DNA of 64,000 nt from Sipunculus nudus (taxonomy: Eukaryota; Annelida; Sipuncula; Golfingiida; Sipunculidae): contig CM049311.1 of assembly GCA_026874595.1 (NCBI GenBank), positions 72,664,453-72,728,452 of the forward strand. Direction: 5' to 3'. This document shows, piece after piece, positions 1 to 11,249 of this stretch. The position numbers and the translations under genes were made by a program. A model generated the notes under the pieces. The model did no database searches. It was not told where the DNA came from and worked only from the letters and a program-made list of their open reading frames with translations. Position 1 is the first letter of the stretch. Every line of letters begins with the position of its first letter.

Positions 1-967
1 AATTAAATACGATCATTTCCTGTTCTATACAACACAAACCAATTGATATATATGTATATGTGTTATCTTCTATTATAGAGCATACAATGTGCACACAGTT
101 CTTGCTTGTAACATTCACAATCAACCTATTCATCTTCATCAAAACAAACAAGTCGTGTGAATTTCGTTTCCACCGCCAATGTATTACATCTCGTCAAATT
201 AGTCCATTTTAATGAACCTTGAGCAGGTTGTCATTGTACATGATAGAAATTAGATTTTCAAACACGCAGCAAGATTTGTTCAAGCCATAGTAGGCCTACT
301 TAAACTCTGAGACACTGCTTGGTTAGTACAAACAGGGTCTCATTTACCTGCCGTCATTTACTCGCGTCACTAGTTTACTCATATCAAAGGTTATGACAAT
401 CAGACTGTCTACCTCTGAAGTACTCAAACATCAGCAGTACTGCAGCAGCACTGTCTAGCTTCGGCTGACAATAAATCGCCCCGCATAATTTGTACTCCGG
501 TGAAGCATTACTGCAATGTTTACTGACCAAGCCGAGTTAATGACTCTACACAAAAACCCAGGGTTTATCCAATTGGTTATCACCACAAGCCAATGCAAGA
601 TGCCCCGTGTCCTCTGGACCGTGACAAAATCTAGCCTGAGCTAATCACACAACAACTTGAGCCTTTTCCTGTGTTTCAGTATAGACCTAACCAAAAAAAC
701 GCGCTACATCCCTATCCGTTTTTAGTCAAGGTTGTAATGTAAAAGCTATCATTCTATTACTATTACTATTAATATTACGGGTTAAAATTTCCTGTCTATT
801 ACTATTACTATTACTTTTACTTTGAAACCTGTAATTTTCTATTACTATTGCTATTACATCATACTATTACCCGATCCCTGAATAAAACACGTACACGATA
901 CTACATATTTTAGTTAAGAAAAAAAATGACGTGTATACTTTTTTTCTAGTGAAACAACACATTTTCT
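1..967. other. AT-rich DNA without a recognised gene
   Basis: I see no coding signal here. The only structure is an irregular ATTACT-type microsatellite at about 750-872. The end of the stretch joins the block duplicated from near 42 kb. Confidence 0.5.
750..872. repeat. Interrupted (ATTACT)n microsatellite
   Basis: Runs of 'ctattactattac' recur three times (about 750-776, 794-822 and 838-871), separated by short unique bases. The same 'taatagtaatag' type reappears at 7285-7360 and 8110-8150, so it is probably part of dispersed repeats rather than one locus. Confidence 0.6.
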
Positions 968-1365
968 AGTAAAACAACACAACACATAAAAATTAGTGGT
1001 TGAGCACCATAATATTAAAACTAACACCACATTTACCAGATAAAAAAATGGATTTACGCTCACGGTAATTTCTCGGAGCTGTCTTGAGCTATGTATATGA
1101 AAAATGTTTGGACATGTAGATAATTCATAACTCTAATTATACCCAATATATCGTTACATTAAAGCGATAAAATAAAATAAAAAACGAACATTCTAATATT
1201 CACAGCTAAATATACCTAACTGAAACCGAGCAAAACGATTAACCCTGTCTTCATTGGCTTTATGATAAAAAAAAAAATCAAATATTGTTCATACACTATT
1301 TACAAAGCCCAACGCCGTGCAGCTTGTGTCACCACGGATTTGACTCGTTCAGCATTTACTCCTGT
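968..1365 (-). repeat. Segmental duplicate of 42105-42515 (3' flank of GIY gene E)
   Basis: This block aligns across its length with 42105-42515, with small indels. Shared tracts include 'gagcaccat', 'caacaccacatt', 'tgtttggacatgtagata', 'atatatcgttacat' and 'gaaaccgagcaaaacg'. The duplication stops inside the GIY gene, at 1365, exactly where repeat block R1 begins. That makes 1365 a recombination or deletion junction. Confidence 0.8.
1300..1365 (-). pseudogene. GIY-YIG/T5orf172-like gene, C-terminal fragment (copy G)
   Basis: Read on the minus strand, 21 codons encode a tail beginning TGVNAERVKSVVTQA and then stop. Gene E at 42445-42729 ends in almost the same residues (AEVNAEKVKSVVTQA). 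Everything upstream of this tail, including the GIY-YIG core, is gone: the sequence passes directly into repeat R1 at position 1366. The terminal residues also differ from gene E (RRWAL instead of VQR). It is a truncated relic and cannot encode a domain. Its 3' flank is duplicated together with it. Confidence 0.8.
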
Positions 1366-3647
1366 GGTTGTGGTTTGTTGTTAGCATATTAAGGTAATCT
1401 GTAAAATAAATATCAAATAAATGTATATAAAATAACCTAAGTAATATGAATTCTTGTGCGTCCGTGGGTGTATGTGTCTGTGTGTTGGGCAGGGTGGGGG
1501 AGGGGGTTGTTGAACGCATGCGCACGCCCACGTGTACATATATGCAGCACCAGGACAAAGGCATATAGAAACGAATCACTTCTTTTTGCGGAAAAAATTC
1601 TACCTTTTTCTGAATAGTTGAAACGCTTTCAGGCTAACATTTATTCCTAGGTAAGTATAATTATCCCGGGGCCAATATTAATAGTGATAGGGTGAATCCG
1701 GAGTGAAATCCTAAACTTATCGTAATTTTGCTGAATAAAAATATAGAGTATATATAGGGAGATATAGATAAGTAGGTGATGTTATCCATGGCATCAGCCA
1801 AACTCACAAGGAATAGTAATATATAAAGGAATTCGACATTGCAAAAATGTGGGCCTATATATACTTAACGGCCTGTAAGTGTGCAAATATAAACACTCGA
1901 GCCCTGTTGACAGAGGACGACCAGCTGTTGAAAAGATAATTCCAACGTGTCTACTTTCCATTGCGACATCACAGGCTTAACAGGGAAGTTTCTGAAGTCA
2001 TACCGTGCTGAGTTGTAAAATTTTCCTTGATCACATTGGATTATTTTGGACTCAGCAAAAGTCAATATTAGCTTATATCGATCTTATCACCTGCATCGGT
2101 ATATTGTTATATTAATTATGAATTCCATCTCAACAAATGTCAAAGGCACACCAACTTCCTATTACGAGGCCGTGTCCGTGAAGGGACCATGTTGGGTGCC
2201 CCCCCCCCGCTGACTGCGCGGTATGACTGAATCATTCAATAATGTGCTGACCTTCGGAGAATTGCTGATGGCTCGGAATGCCTGTTAAAATTTTTTTGAT
2301 TCGTACCCTGACACGGAACACACCTGAAACGTCATAACAAAATCTGAGACAGCTATTTCGCTTCCGTTCTCTCGCGCAATACTTTCAATATTAAAAAACT
2401 CCGAAGTTTCCCCCAAATTATTTTTTAATGTCAGGAATTCAAACAAGTTCTGGTCCCTTTTTGTTACATTTCGAATCAAGTCTTGTCACTTAAATACCAA
2501 ATATAATTTATTCCAATAGATTATTGTTCTAAATAGTGTATATATTGATAGAAAAACCAATGGTTACTGGTAACCAATTTTACACTTTCAATAGATTCTG
2601 CTCCAGCGGTTCGCCAAGTGTGTACACAGGTCGAAAAAAGATGTAGCCCTCTGACCCCCAGCCATCAGGACCTGCCTACGGAAAAAAAAAACTTTTGGAA
2701 CAGGCCCTGGGTAGTGCACGAGAACACTTGTATATATTTATACTTTTTTTCTTTGAGACTGAAATCAAAACTTATTACAGAACATTGGCTATTTTCTTAT
2801 ATTCTAATTTTTTTGACTGGCGAAATCACTGAACACACAACATTAAAGTGCACACCTCACTGCCATATATTTTCTCTAATTTTGTTTATATAAACATTTT
2901 ATTTTTCGTATGTTTGGTTTCACTGGCTTATTAGTTCATGAAAGATTTTTTTATAACTTTAATATCTCACTTTAAGACTTCATCTATACCTTGCATTCCA
3001 GATGGACGGAATTATTAATATGCATATAAAATCAAACTTAGGTTCTGGATTCCAAATAATTACATGGAAACTAGTGTATGATAGTTGTGTGTATACATGT
3101 TTTTATATAAGCAATTTGCTGCCAAACAAAATGGTGGTATGGGTGGTATATAAGCCCTCTGGAAGCATGAATCATTCATCTCCAAAGCTTCTTGTGAAGA
3201 AGAATAATTAACAATAACAAATCTAAAGACACATGTATCTTAAAGTGAGCCAGAAATTTAAAAAATGAGACATTTGTATTTAATGATTGATTTTCTGATT
3301 TAATATTTCCATACAATTTCAATATTTTTTCTCATAAGCACAGCAGCATATAAACCTGACCCATGTGCATCTTCATTTAAATACACCGAGTCACATTTGA
3401 AACCGACCCTGGTATATATCAAATCATTTATCGTATACATGACTTTCATAAGTGCATTTCACGAGACTGTCAGTAAAAATGTTTACAATGGATATGTTAG
3501 CAATGTTAATTACATAAACAATAACATTAACCTTAATTACATAAACAATAACAATAACAATAACATTGTCTGTCTGTCTTTATCTCAGTCCATCCGTCAT
3601 CCGACCTGCTTTTCGTAATCACACACATCTGAGAAACGACAGTGTCC

Positions 3648-3674
3648 TTTCTCCAAAACAAACTTCCGGGAAAC
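3648..3674 (-). promoter_or_regulatory. 27-bp composite GAS-type element (R1 copy)
   Basis: On the plus strand this reads TTTCTCCAAA, six bases, then TTCCGGGAAAC. The second half holds the palindrome TTCCGGGAA, a perfect TTCN3GAA STAT/GAS-type site. The same arrangement with the same N6 spacing occurs at six other places in the window. It lies about 2.3 kb upstream, on the same strand, of GIY gene fragment G. Confidence 0.55.
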
Positions 3675-3785
3675 CTCACAGAGCAACTACAACAACAAAC
3701 GTGCTTTTTTGTAGTTTACTTTTATGAAAATAAAATTGATCTCGGCATAGTCTTGCTTGTTATTTATCTGTATTAAAAAAAAACG

Positions 3786-3992
3786 CATTGTGAAGACACG
3801 TTTTTATTTTTTTATACTCGGAAATCCTTGTGGACACACATTTTTATTTTATAAACTCGGAAACCTTTGTGGACTCACGTTTAATTTTATATACTCGGAA
3901 ACCCCTTTGGATACACGTTTTAATTTCATTTTCTCGGAAACCCTTGTGGACACACGGTTTTATTTTATATACGCGGAATCCCTTGAAACATA
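3786..3992. repeat. 39-bp minisatellite, about five units (R1)
   Basis: The unit is roughly 'cggaaacccttgtggacaca' followed by 'cgtttttattttatatact'. Five diverged units lie in tandem. The same array has about ten units in R4 (60614-61004) and only one or two in R2 and R3, so copy number has changed since the blocks were duplicated. Confidence 0.8.
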
Positions 3993-4623
3993 AGCCACCT
4001 GTTATATTGTGATTTTGATACCTTTTTCATTCACTGCCTGGTCCTGTCACACACATAGGAAAACCCTGTTTTGTTGAAAAAAAAGTAAAAAAGAACTAGA
4101 AGTATAATGAATGCAAGCCTCCGCCATTCAACTATTTGACCCATATTGCCAGGTTCATTCGTGGATAAATGACTCTACATTTGTGAATATTCCTTGATGA
4201 TGTTCCTGGATCTGGATCAGATGCCGGATCCACACTAAAATCTAATAGATTCTTCATTGGCCCTTTCATAAAGTGCCCTGAAATTCATTAAAATTCCTTT
4301 CGTTATCGCATGAGTTATGCTGAGAAAAACAGACAACCTCACACACGTACGGGGATGAATACATATACTAACTTCCGGAGGCAGCAAACCGACAAACAAA
4401 CTGACACAGACGAACACATGATGACCTTGTCGGTTAACTAAATGATCTCACATCACGATGTGAATGCTAATACTATCATAAAAAATTTTAATTTGGCGAG
4501 TGTGCAGACAATGTCACATTTATATATGCTTAACTCAACGGGCCTGATAACTCGTGCACCCAAGTTTTAGGAAATACCAACTGAACTGTAGTAAAACTAA
4601 TAAATTCCTAACAAAGGCACCTC

Positions 4624-4722
4624 TTACGACCCATAATGTAATAACCGGCCCATAATGTTATAACGGCCTATATTGTGATAAAAACGACCCATAATGGCCG
4701 GTTATTACATTATGGGTCGTAA
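4624..4722. mobile_element. Small foldback/MITE-like hairpin inserted in R1
   Basis: Two perfect 27-bp inverted arms (4624-4650 and 4696-4722) surround a 45-bp loop that itself repeats 'cccataat'. R2 and R4 run straight through this point ('aaaggcacacttatcatagg', 'aaaggcagccttatcatagg'), so the hairpin is an insertion into R1. 'CAC' occurs on both sides and may be the target duplication. It has no coding capacity. Confidence 0.65.
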
Positions 4723-5109
4723 CAGCACCCTTATCATAGGTGCTTACCATTCATGTTAGGAGTGTGTTCCCTTATCTTGTTATCATCGATTTTACCCGAC
4801 AGGTATACCATCTGGAATCATCAGCGGATTTGCATCCAACACAACAGCTACACTACATTATATGTATCACTTAAACTAAAGTGTCATGTAGAGCCATTCA
4901 ACCGCCAAGGCAAAAAGAATCTTTCTCGATCCACCCCTTCATCCGCCCCCCCCCCCCCCCCCGATTTTCAGAAAGGCCTTAAATATCAAAATGACCGATA
5001 ATGTGATGTGCATACCCATTTGCCCGACAGCCATTAAAAGTATATTAGATCATTCAAGGAGCTTTCACTGATTGAAATCATAACTTAACTTAAAATTCTA
5101 AATAACTAG

Positions 5110-5960
5110 TGGGGGATCCAGAAAGGTACAGGGGCGTTAACCAATCCCCAAATAGGGACCCATTGGTCTCGATGCTCAGCTGCTTTTGTCTATAAGAATA
5201 TTTTGAAGAAATTTTTCAGAATGACGGTCCTGAGACCTTCACCTTTGACCTCTAGACCCTGAAAATAAAAATGTTTCTTACTTAAGCGGTGGGTCATTAA
5301 TAGATCAAGTTTGAAGCCAATCTGTCTAGCCAAAGCAGAATTATCATCCATAAACTAATTTGTGAATGAATGGGTCCTGTGACTTTGACCTTTGACCCTA
5401 CGACTCCAACTCGAAAAGAATCTTCCCCTATCGGCAGGTAAGTAATATCTTGAAGATGGAGGGTTTGTGATGGAAAGTTTTGCTAGAAATGCATACACAT
5501 ACCTTTTAAAGAAATGGGTCCTCTGACGTTGACCTTTGACCTTTGGACACCAATATCGACAGGGATCTTACTTTAGTTGTGAGCCATATATCAATTAGGT
5601 TTTCAACCAATATGTCAAACTAAACCGTGGTTATCATCTGGAAACAAATTTGTGAACATATGGCCCTTTGAACTTGACCTTTGACCTAGTGACCCGAAAT
5701 TCATTTAGGCTCTCCCCATAATGGTAAGTCAGCTATATGTGCAAGATGTAAAGTTTGGGATTAAAGCTTATCTTAAAATGCACCCATAATCTTTTTAAAT
5801 AAGTGAGTCTTGTGGCTTTGACCTTTGACCTCATGACACAAAAATCATACAGGTTCTTTCATTAGTGGTGGGCCATTTGTGAGTCGTGTTTGAAATCCTT
5901 ATGTTAATCAAACCTGGAGTTATCATCTGGAAACAAATTTGTGTGGATAAACAGAGAGAC
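5110..5960. repeat. Tandem array of ~145-bp units carrying DR1 sites
   Basis: Five units each contain TGACCTTTGACC or a one-base variant, at 5239, 5386, 5530, 5675 and 5819. The spacings are 147, 144, 145 and 144 bp. The reverse complement GGTCAAAGGTCA is a canonical DR1 nuclear-receptor element. Other shared unit parts are 'tcatctggaaacaaatttgtga' and 'gtgggtcat'. Single related units recur at 60210 and 63520, so this belongs to a dispersed family. Confidence 0.8.
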
Positions 5961-6119
5961 AGACAAACAGACAGACAGACAGGGTTATTACTATAGGGCA
6001 TCCACTTGTGATCGATAAACACACCAGGTTTTGGGACACTAGATGGAATCACAGCTAAAAAACTGACATGATTATTGTCATTTTATAGTAAAAAAAAATA
6101 GAAAAATATTCGTAAAAAC

Positions 6120-6720
6120 CAGTAAAGGTGGCGCCACCACTTTTCGGGAACTGACAAAACTAGTCATGGTCAATATTCAAGGCAAAATTCATGACAATCC
6201 ATGCATCAATAATCAAGATATTGGAGGTTTTGTATCATATTTTTTATTATTCTGGTTGGTACTTACAAGCTCCATAGCTTGCAGGATATAGGTCGCAATG
6301 ACCTAATTTCAAGTATCCAAGGAGATTTTTTATGGACCTTCCTAGGTTTTTAGTTACAGGTTTCTAGGTTCAGCGGTTACGATTTGTGCCATGCTTACGG
6401 ACGACCGGATGGCCAGACGCCCGGACGGACGGCCAGACGGCACGACGGACGACGGACAAAGCGCCATACCTATACCTCAGATGACTTAGAGTCAGCTGAG
6501 CTAAAAATAGAAAATTATTCATAAAAAATTACAAAAAAAAGCTGGTGGCGCCTCCTGAGATTTTTATGGACCTCCTTAGATTTTTAGTTACAGGCTTCTA
6601 GGGTCAGCGGTTACGATTTGTGCCCTGCAAACGGACGGCCGGACGGCCAGACGAACGACGGACAAAGCGCCATACCTATACCTCAGTTTACTTACAGTCA
6701 GCTGAGCTAAAAATTGTCAA
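6120..6720 (-). repeat. Dispersed 'ggtggcgccacc' (Q) repeats
   Basis: Two partial units carry 'ggtggcgcc', 'ttttatggacctcct', 'gttacgatttgtgcc', a run of CGGACGGCC motifs, and 'cagctgagcta'. The same family is at 8510-8870, 13380-14220, 29880-31090, 39420-39690, 59720-60060 and 63780-64000. No protein is encoded. Confidence 0.7.
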
Positions 6721-8319
6721 GGCAAAGTTTTTTACTTTATTTTTACTATTTAGTTGATGATGCGGAAATTTCCCTGATATTTGATACCTTAAGTGCTTCA
6801 AATTGCTCATATTTAAATCAGCAGCAGCAGATAAGTGGAGTCGGCGCCCTAGCTGATCACGTTAAAATCCGACACGGTCGTATCCGTGCCAGCTCCCTCA
6901 GCAACGACAAAGTAGGACAGGACGAATCCCATGGTTGGTCCGGTTTTGTAAGGCGAAAGTAGAAGATACTGATAGAATGAAGAAGCGATATACGTTGAGA
7001 ATGCCACACCATTCCAAGCGCAAAGAGATCCGTGACGCCTTCCCAGGTCAGCGCCAGACCAACGTGCACCGGGTCCAAGAAACGAAGTCGAACGAGTAAG
7101 GAGAGTCTTTTAACCAAACTTTATATATAATATTATTAAATTAAATATATTATCATAAAGTTAAAAAAATATTTTTATTAATGAAAACCCAGTACAAAAT
7201 AAAAATATATATAATGTTGTTATGTTTAATGCGTAAAATAAATAGAATATTACAAGTTTTCAAAGTTAGTATGAGTAATATTACTTTTGATAGAAAAGGA
7301 ATTTGAACTAGTAATGGTAATAGTACCCCAAGTAATAGAATAATTGCTATTACTATTACAACCCCTGGCTAACACATCGGATGAATTGACTGTTTGTTTG
7401 ATTAGTTTGATAAGAGCACAATAAAGGGCCCAGTGAAGTGTAGTTAACGCTGGGTGCTATCATGATCCAGTGGGCACTGGACAGAAGGCTTTGGCTTGAG
7501 GTGAACCCCTGGTTCTCACTGTTGATTCATTAAGAGGGCTTGGTCATTAAACATTGGAGAAGTACTTTGTGAGCGTACACAGTATGTTGGGCACGTTATT
7601 GTCATCTGATAGTAGAATGTGATGCTGCAGCCCATGTTGTAGTAGCTACGGGGTGTATGGTCTGATAGTCACAGCTTTTCATGGGTCAATAAGTTGACAG
7701 TCAACATTTGAGTCTTAGTTGTGCCACAGACTGTATACAGAGCTCATCAAAGACTGCAATTCCAACTGAAAATCTGCTAAACCTACACTTACATAAATTC
7801 AAGCTTGATTAGCCCAGGCACTGGAGTTTATGTTATGATGAACAGGTTCTGAGTATACTTAATTGTATTGAATTATGGCAAACCTTAACTTTTTTGTTTT
7901 GGGATTTTTTATTTTGGGATCTTTCAAAAATTAGATTTTTTTCTCTTAAAATATTATTTAGTATGAATATGCTGATTTAGTGTTTTATTGAAAACTATGT
8001 TGTCCTTAACTTGCTGGAAATATAAAATGATGTACACATGTACACATGAATTGCATGAATGTATTAATAATAAAATTGTTCAATTTATTTATATTTTGTA
8101 TTAAATAAAAGTAATAGTAATAGAAGCCAAGAAACAGTAATTGTAGTAGTTATCGATACTAAAATGCTGTAAAAGTTTGTCATAGTAGCAGATGGATTAC
8201 ATTAAGTAGTATTATTTATGATATTATATGTTATATATTATTTATAATATCTTACTATAATAATCTATAATTAACTATTACTAATATAATAAAATGAGAT
8301 TAAAGTTTATCTAAAAATA
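6721..8319. other. Mostly featureless; one GC-richer patch at 6850-7100
   Basis: The patch at about 6850-7100 is GC-rich relative to its surroundings and stays open in more than one frame. One plus-strand frame reads ...MKKRYTLRMPHHSKRKEIRD... and ends at 7099, followed by 'gtaagg'. I recognise no family, and the patch could equally be an exon or an old transposon fragment. The rest of the stretch is AT-rich with microsatellite debris. Confidence 0.3.
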
Positions 8320-8510
8320 TATGAAATACCCAAAAGTACTAATGAATTACTCATATGAGTACCGAGTACTTTCAAAGTACTCGAGTACAAGCACGAGTAC
8401 TTTTGTGATTTTTAAAAAGTATATGAGTATGAATAGTGAGTACTCAAATAAGTGCTCATGAGTACGAGTACTATGGGTACGAGTACTTTTGGACCCAACC
8501 CTGGTTTCAT
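8320..8510. repeat. Cluster of GAGTACT/AGTACTC palindromes
   Basis: About ten copies of GAGTAC, AGTACTC or a close variant are packed into roughly 180 bp at irregular spacing. It looks like a degenerate satellite or the subterminal part of an element. No inverted termini are obvious. Confidence 0.5.
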
Positions 8511-8870
8511 TAGTTCCTTCGGATTGGTGGCGCCACCTGTATTTTTTTTTTCAAATTTTAACACCGTTTTTCTCTATTTTTGAGATCTTCAAATAAAGGG
8601 GTCTGGTTGTTTGTTGGGCACGAACCGTAACTGTTAGACCTAGAAACTTCTTACTGTACATCTAGAGAATACCTAGGAAAATTTATTTGGAAACCGGAAA
8701 TCAGGTTATGGTGACCTATATTTTGCTATATTTACAAACTGTATCCTTTGGCCTAGAATCCTCATACGTTACTTTCAGGGAGGTCCATAAAAATATCCTT
8801 AGAAACCTGGAATAATGTCACTGTGACCTAAGTCTCTTTACATTGAATGATACGGGTATCGTTTAAAAAG
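8511..8870 (+). repeat. Q-family repeat
   Basis: This contains 'ggtggcgccacctgtatttttttt', 'tagacctagaaacttct', 'gaggtccataaaaatatcc' and 'aggtcactgtgacct'-type phrases that match the other Q copies. A second, shorter partial unit follows directly. Confidence 0.65.
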
Positions 8871-9308
8871 TATGTATCCACAAATGACAGCTGATGAACC
8901 AACTTGCTTGCAAGGGGAGTGTTTTTTTAGTGATAATAGTGCCGTGACGTCTATAGGCACAAACAAGTTTCTGCACAGAGACACTACAATATACCCTTCA
9001 TCTGATTTCTTACAAAAAGCTGCAGGAAATTTTCAATTGAGACTCACTTTTGACTATGTATATAATAAAAAAGCTCTCGGGGAAAGTGGTCATGCAAGAG
9101 ACGTTTTTTTCAGCAATATAGTGTTGCTGAAGAAAACGTAATAACAGGCGTATCTATTTAAAAAAATATTAAAAGCGCTAAATTTTCATAGAAACACATC
9201 TCATGGGAGCCTTCATGTAATGTATCCGAGAGATAAATATCATAAAATAAACAAGAACGTTGTATAAAGCCTACTCAAGAGGAAACTAGTGTGAAAAACC
9301 CATTTAAG

Positions 9309-9353
9309 TTTCCCAGAAACAGACACTAAAAACCAGCTATCGTTTCCCAGAAG
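9309..9353 (+). promoter_or_regulatory. Two tandem GAS-type sites upstream of copy A
   Basis: TTTCCCAGAAAC at 9309 and TTTCCCAGAAGC at 9343 each contain TTCCCAGAA, which fits TTCN3GAA. They lie about 165-205 bp upstream of the copy A start codon, on the same strand. Their relation to the 27-bp composite is through the GAS half only. Confidence 0.45.
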
Positions 9354-9515
9354 CAGACTTTGCAACGCACAACCTTGGATTTCAAGAAGAGCAAGTTGGT
9401 AACCGCCTCATGTATCACATATGATAAGCTGGCGACATTCTTTCACGTCGACATATCAGTTAAGATTTTCAGGTAACGAGAGGTATCTCAACGTTGACAG
9501 CGGAATACTCTAAAA

Positions 9516-9866
9516 ATGGAGGGAAGACCAGTCGTAGGGGGAGCTGCGGGAAGATGGAAAGGTGAAGGCAGTGTATACGTTATGCAAGATGATGACCAGT
9601 ATAAGATAGGGTGTTCAATCGACCCGGACAGAAGATAAGGGGAGATCAAGAGGGACCGGCCAGATGCTCAACTGGTCTTTGATACATCAGCAAAAGAAAT
9701 GAATACTGCTGAAACAGCTGCACAAACAGCAGTTCAAGACCAGCTCGGGATGGAGAAAGCAGCTCGCAATGCCACCGACTGGTTTAATAATCCTCAAGGG
9801 GCAACTACAGAGGAAGTGAAGAATGTAGTGCAGGAAGCAGTTACGCAGCACAACAAAAAACAATGA
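9516..9866 (+). pseudogene. GIY-YIG/T5orf172-like small protein, copy A, one in-frame stop
   Basis: The frame runs 116 codons from ATG 9516 to TGA 9864-9866, but codon 41 is TAA (9636-9638). Around the stop the match to copies D and E continues without a shift. The GIY-like strand (VYVM, residues 20-23), KIG (30-32), PDRR (37-40), AETAAQ (65-70) and DWF (88-90) are all present. The other copies have Leu at position 41, so one base change from TTA would give the stop. The leader 'atactctaaaaATGG' resembles those of D and E. Two GAS-type sites lie about 165-205 bp upstream, and a strong donor-like GTAAGTATTT begins five bases after the stop. It is probably a recent pseudogene; readthrough or an assembly error is possible. 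Confidence 0.8.
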
Positions 9867-11249
9867 ACTAGTAAGTATTTTGTTTCTCGCTATTTATTAA
9901 AATTGAAATACAGTTATTTGAGTTCTCCTTTTCGTAATTGTTCTGTTTATTTAACTCTAGGAAATCCTATATACGCTACTCAAACATTTGTATTTTATTT
10001 ATCACTGATTTCTTTTATATCTTAATATCACGGTGTAGGAAATAAAGGCGAAATGACATCTTTCCTGTGACAGTCTAAATTTAAAAATAGCTGTAATAGT
10101 TTAAATACATTGTGAATCGATTGCATGTATTGTAGAAAGGAGTTTGAACTCTTCAGTTTCAAAATATATTACATATAATAATAATTGAAATGCAACAGGA
10201 CAGCAACAGACATAAAAAGACTACCTCTGTATTTCACAGAATTTGTATATTAGAAATAACGTCTAATATATTTACTTTAATTTCAGATTTCTTTATACCG
10301 CCGGCTTGGTGCAGATTAAACATATCCAGTGATGAAAATATCAAACTTCTCACTGCAAAGTGTATACCGTTTAACTTCATGGACTCTGCTTTACCAAATA
10401 GCTAATTAAATTACCATTTAGAATTCCTACCGCAACATGTTATGTGCTTTTATTATAGATGGTGCAGGTATGTCTTCAATCGGATGTTTGTCGGCAGTTC
10501 TTTGTTTTGTTTTGTTTTAGCAAAGGCTGACGCATTCTCCAAAGCTTATGTGCACATTGGTGTTGTGCCATGTGCGACGCGAAACAACTTCGTTTGCTCG
10601 TAGAAAATTGTGATATCAGCAATATGGACTTTGCAGTTAGATTGAATAATCGCATTTTCTGTGTATATTAGTACTTTGTAAACTGTGAAGGCAATACATC
10701 TGAATTGGCCTCTATTTTGTAAGCTCAGGTTGCTAACAGCTCCACTACGCATTGTTTTTATTGATTAACAAAATTTGCACAGAGAAAAAAGGTCGCTGTT
10801 TAATCTCTATTAGCTTTAACATCTCTATATATAATAAATATGTGACAAAAGTATAATATTCTTGCTATTTTTATTTACTATTTGTTTGATGGAGGGATAT
10901 TCCTGATCAATGTATTATTGACCCAGGAGGGTATGTGTTCATCCCCCTTTGGGTGTGTTTGTGTGTGTGTTTGGGAGGGGGGGGGGGCGGGGATGTATGT
11001 TTGTTTACAATTTAACTCGCACAATCATGAACGAGATCTCATGAAATTTTCAGGTATTTCGGGGCCAATGAAGAATCGGTCCCATTGAGCCTGATACAGG
11101 AATGTAGCGCCATTTATCTTGTGTGGACAACATCAATACACAGTCTTAGTTTGACCAACATCATTTACTGGCGCCTTTTATAAGGTGTGCACAGTTTCCT
11201 TTAATGTCACTGGCTCAAATCGACCGAAAACTCGAGCACTAGTCAAGTT
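9867..11249. other. No gene seen between copy A and R2
   Basis: This is AT-rich with short chance open frames only. A TG-rich and G-rich patch at 10960-10995 is low complexity. The phrase 'aggagggtatgtgttcatccccctt' (10925) belongs to a dispersed repeat also found near 36380 and, reversed, near 4350. Confidence 0.45.

Larger units (their letters stand above)
1366..4975. repeat. Dispersed block R1 (copy of R family)
   Basis: This is a long repeat whose parts are found again at 11250-12420 (R2), 44390-45237 plus 52219-53830 (R3) and 58717-61800 (R4). Diagnostic shared tracts, in order, are 'aaacactcgagccctgttgac', 'cacaggcttaacagggaag', the composite GAS element (3648-3674), a 39-bp minisatellite, 'ttatattgtgat', 'gccaggttcattcgtgg', and 'gtgttcccttatcttgttatcatcgat'. 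It contains no credible coding sequence; short open frames inside it are not conserved between copies. The empty Harbinger target site is at 1977-1979. Confidence 0.75.

Noticed and set aside
3786-3992. CRISPR-like array of regular repeats
   Set aside because: Repeat and 'spacer' parts are both conserved between units; it is a minisatellite in eukaryotic DNA.
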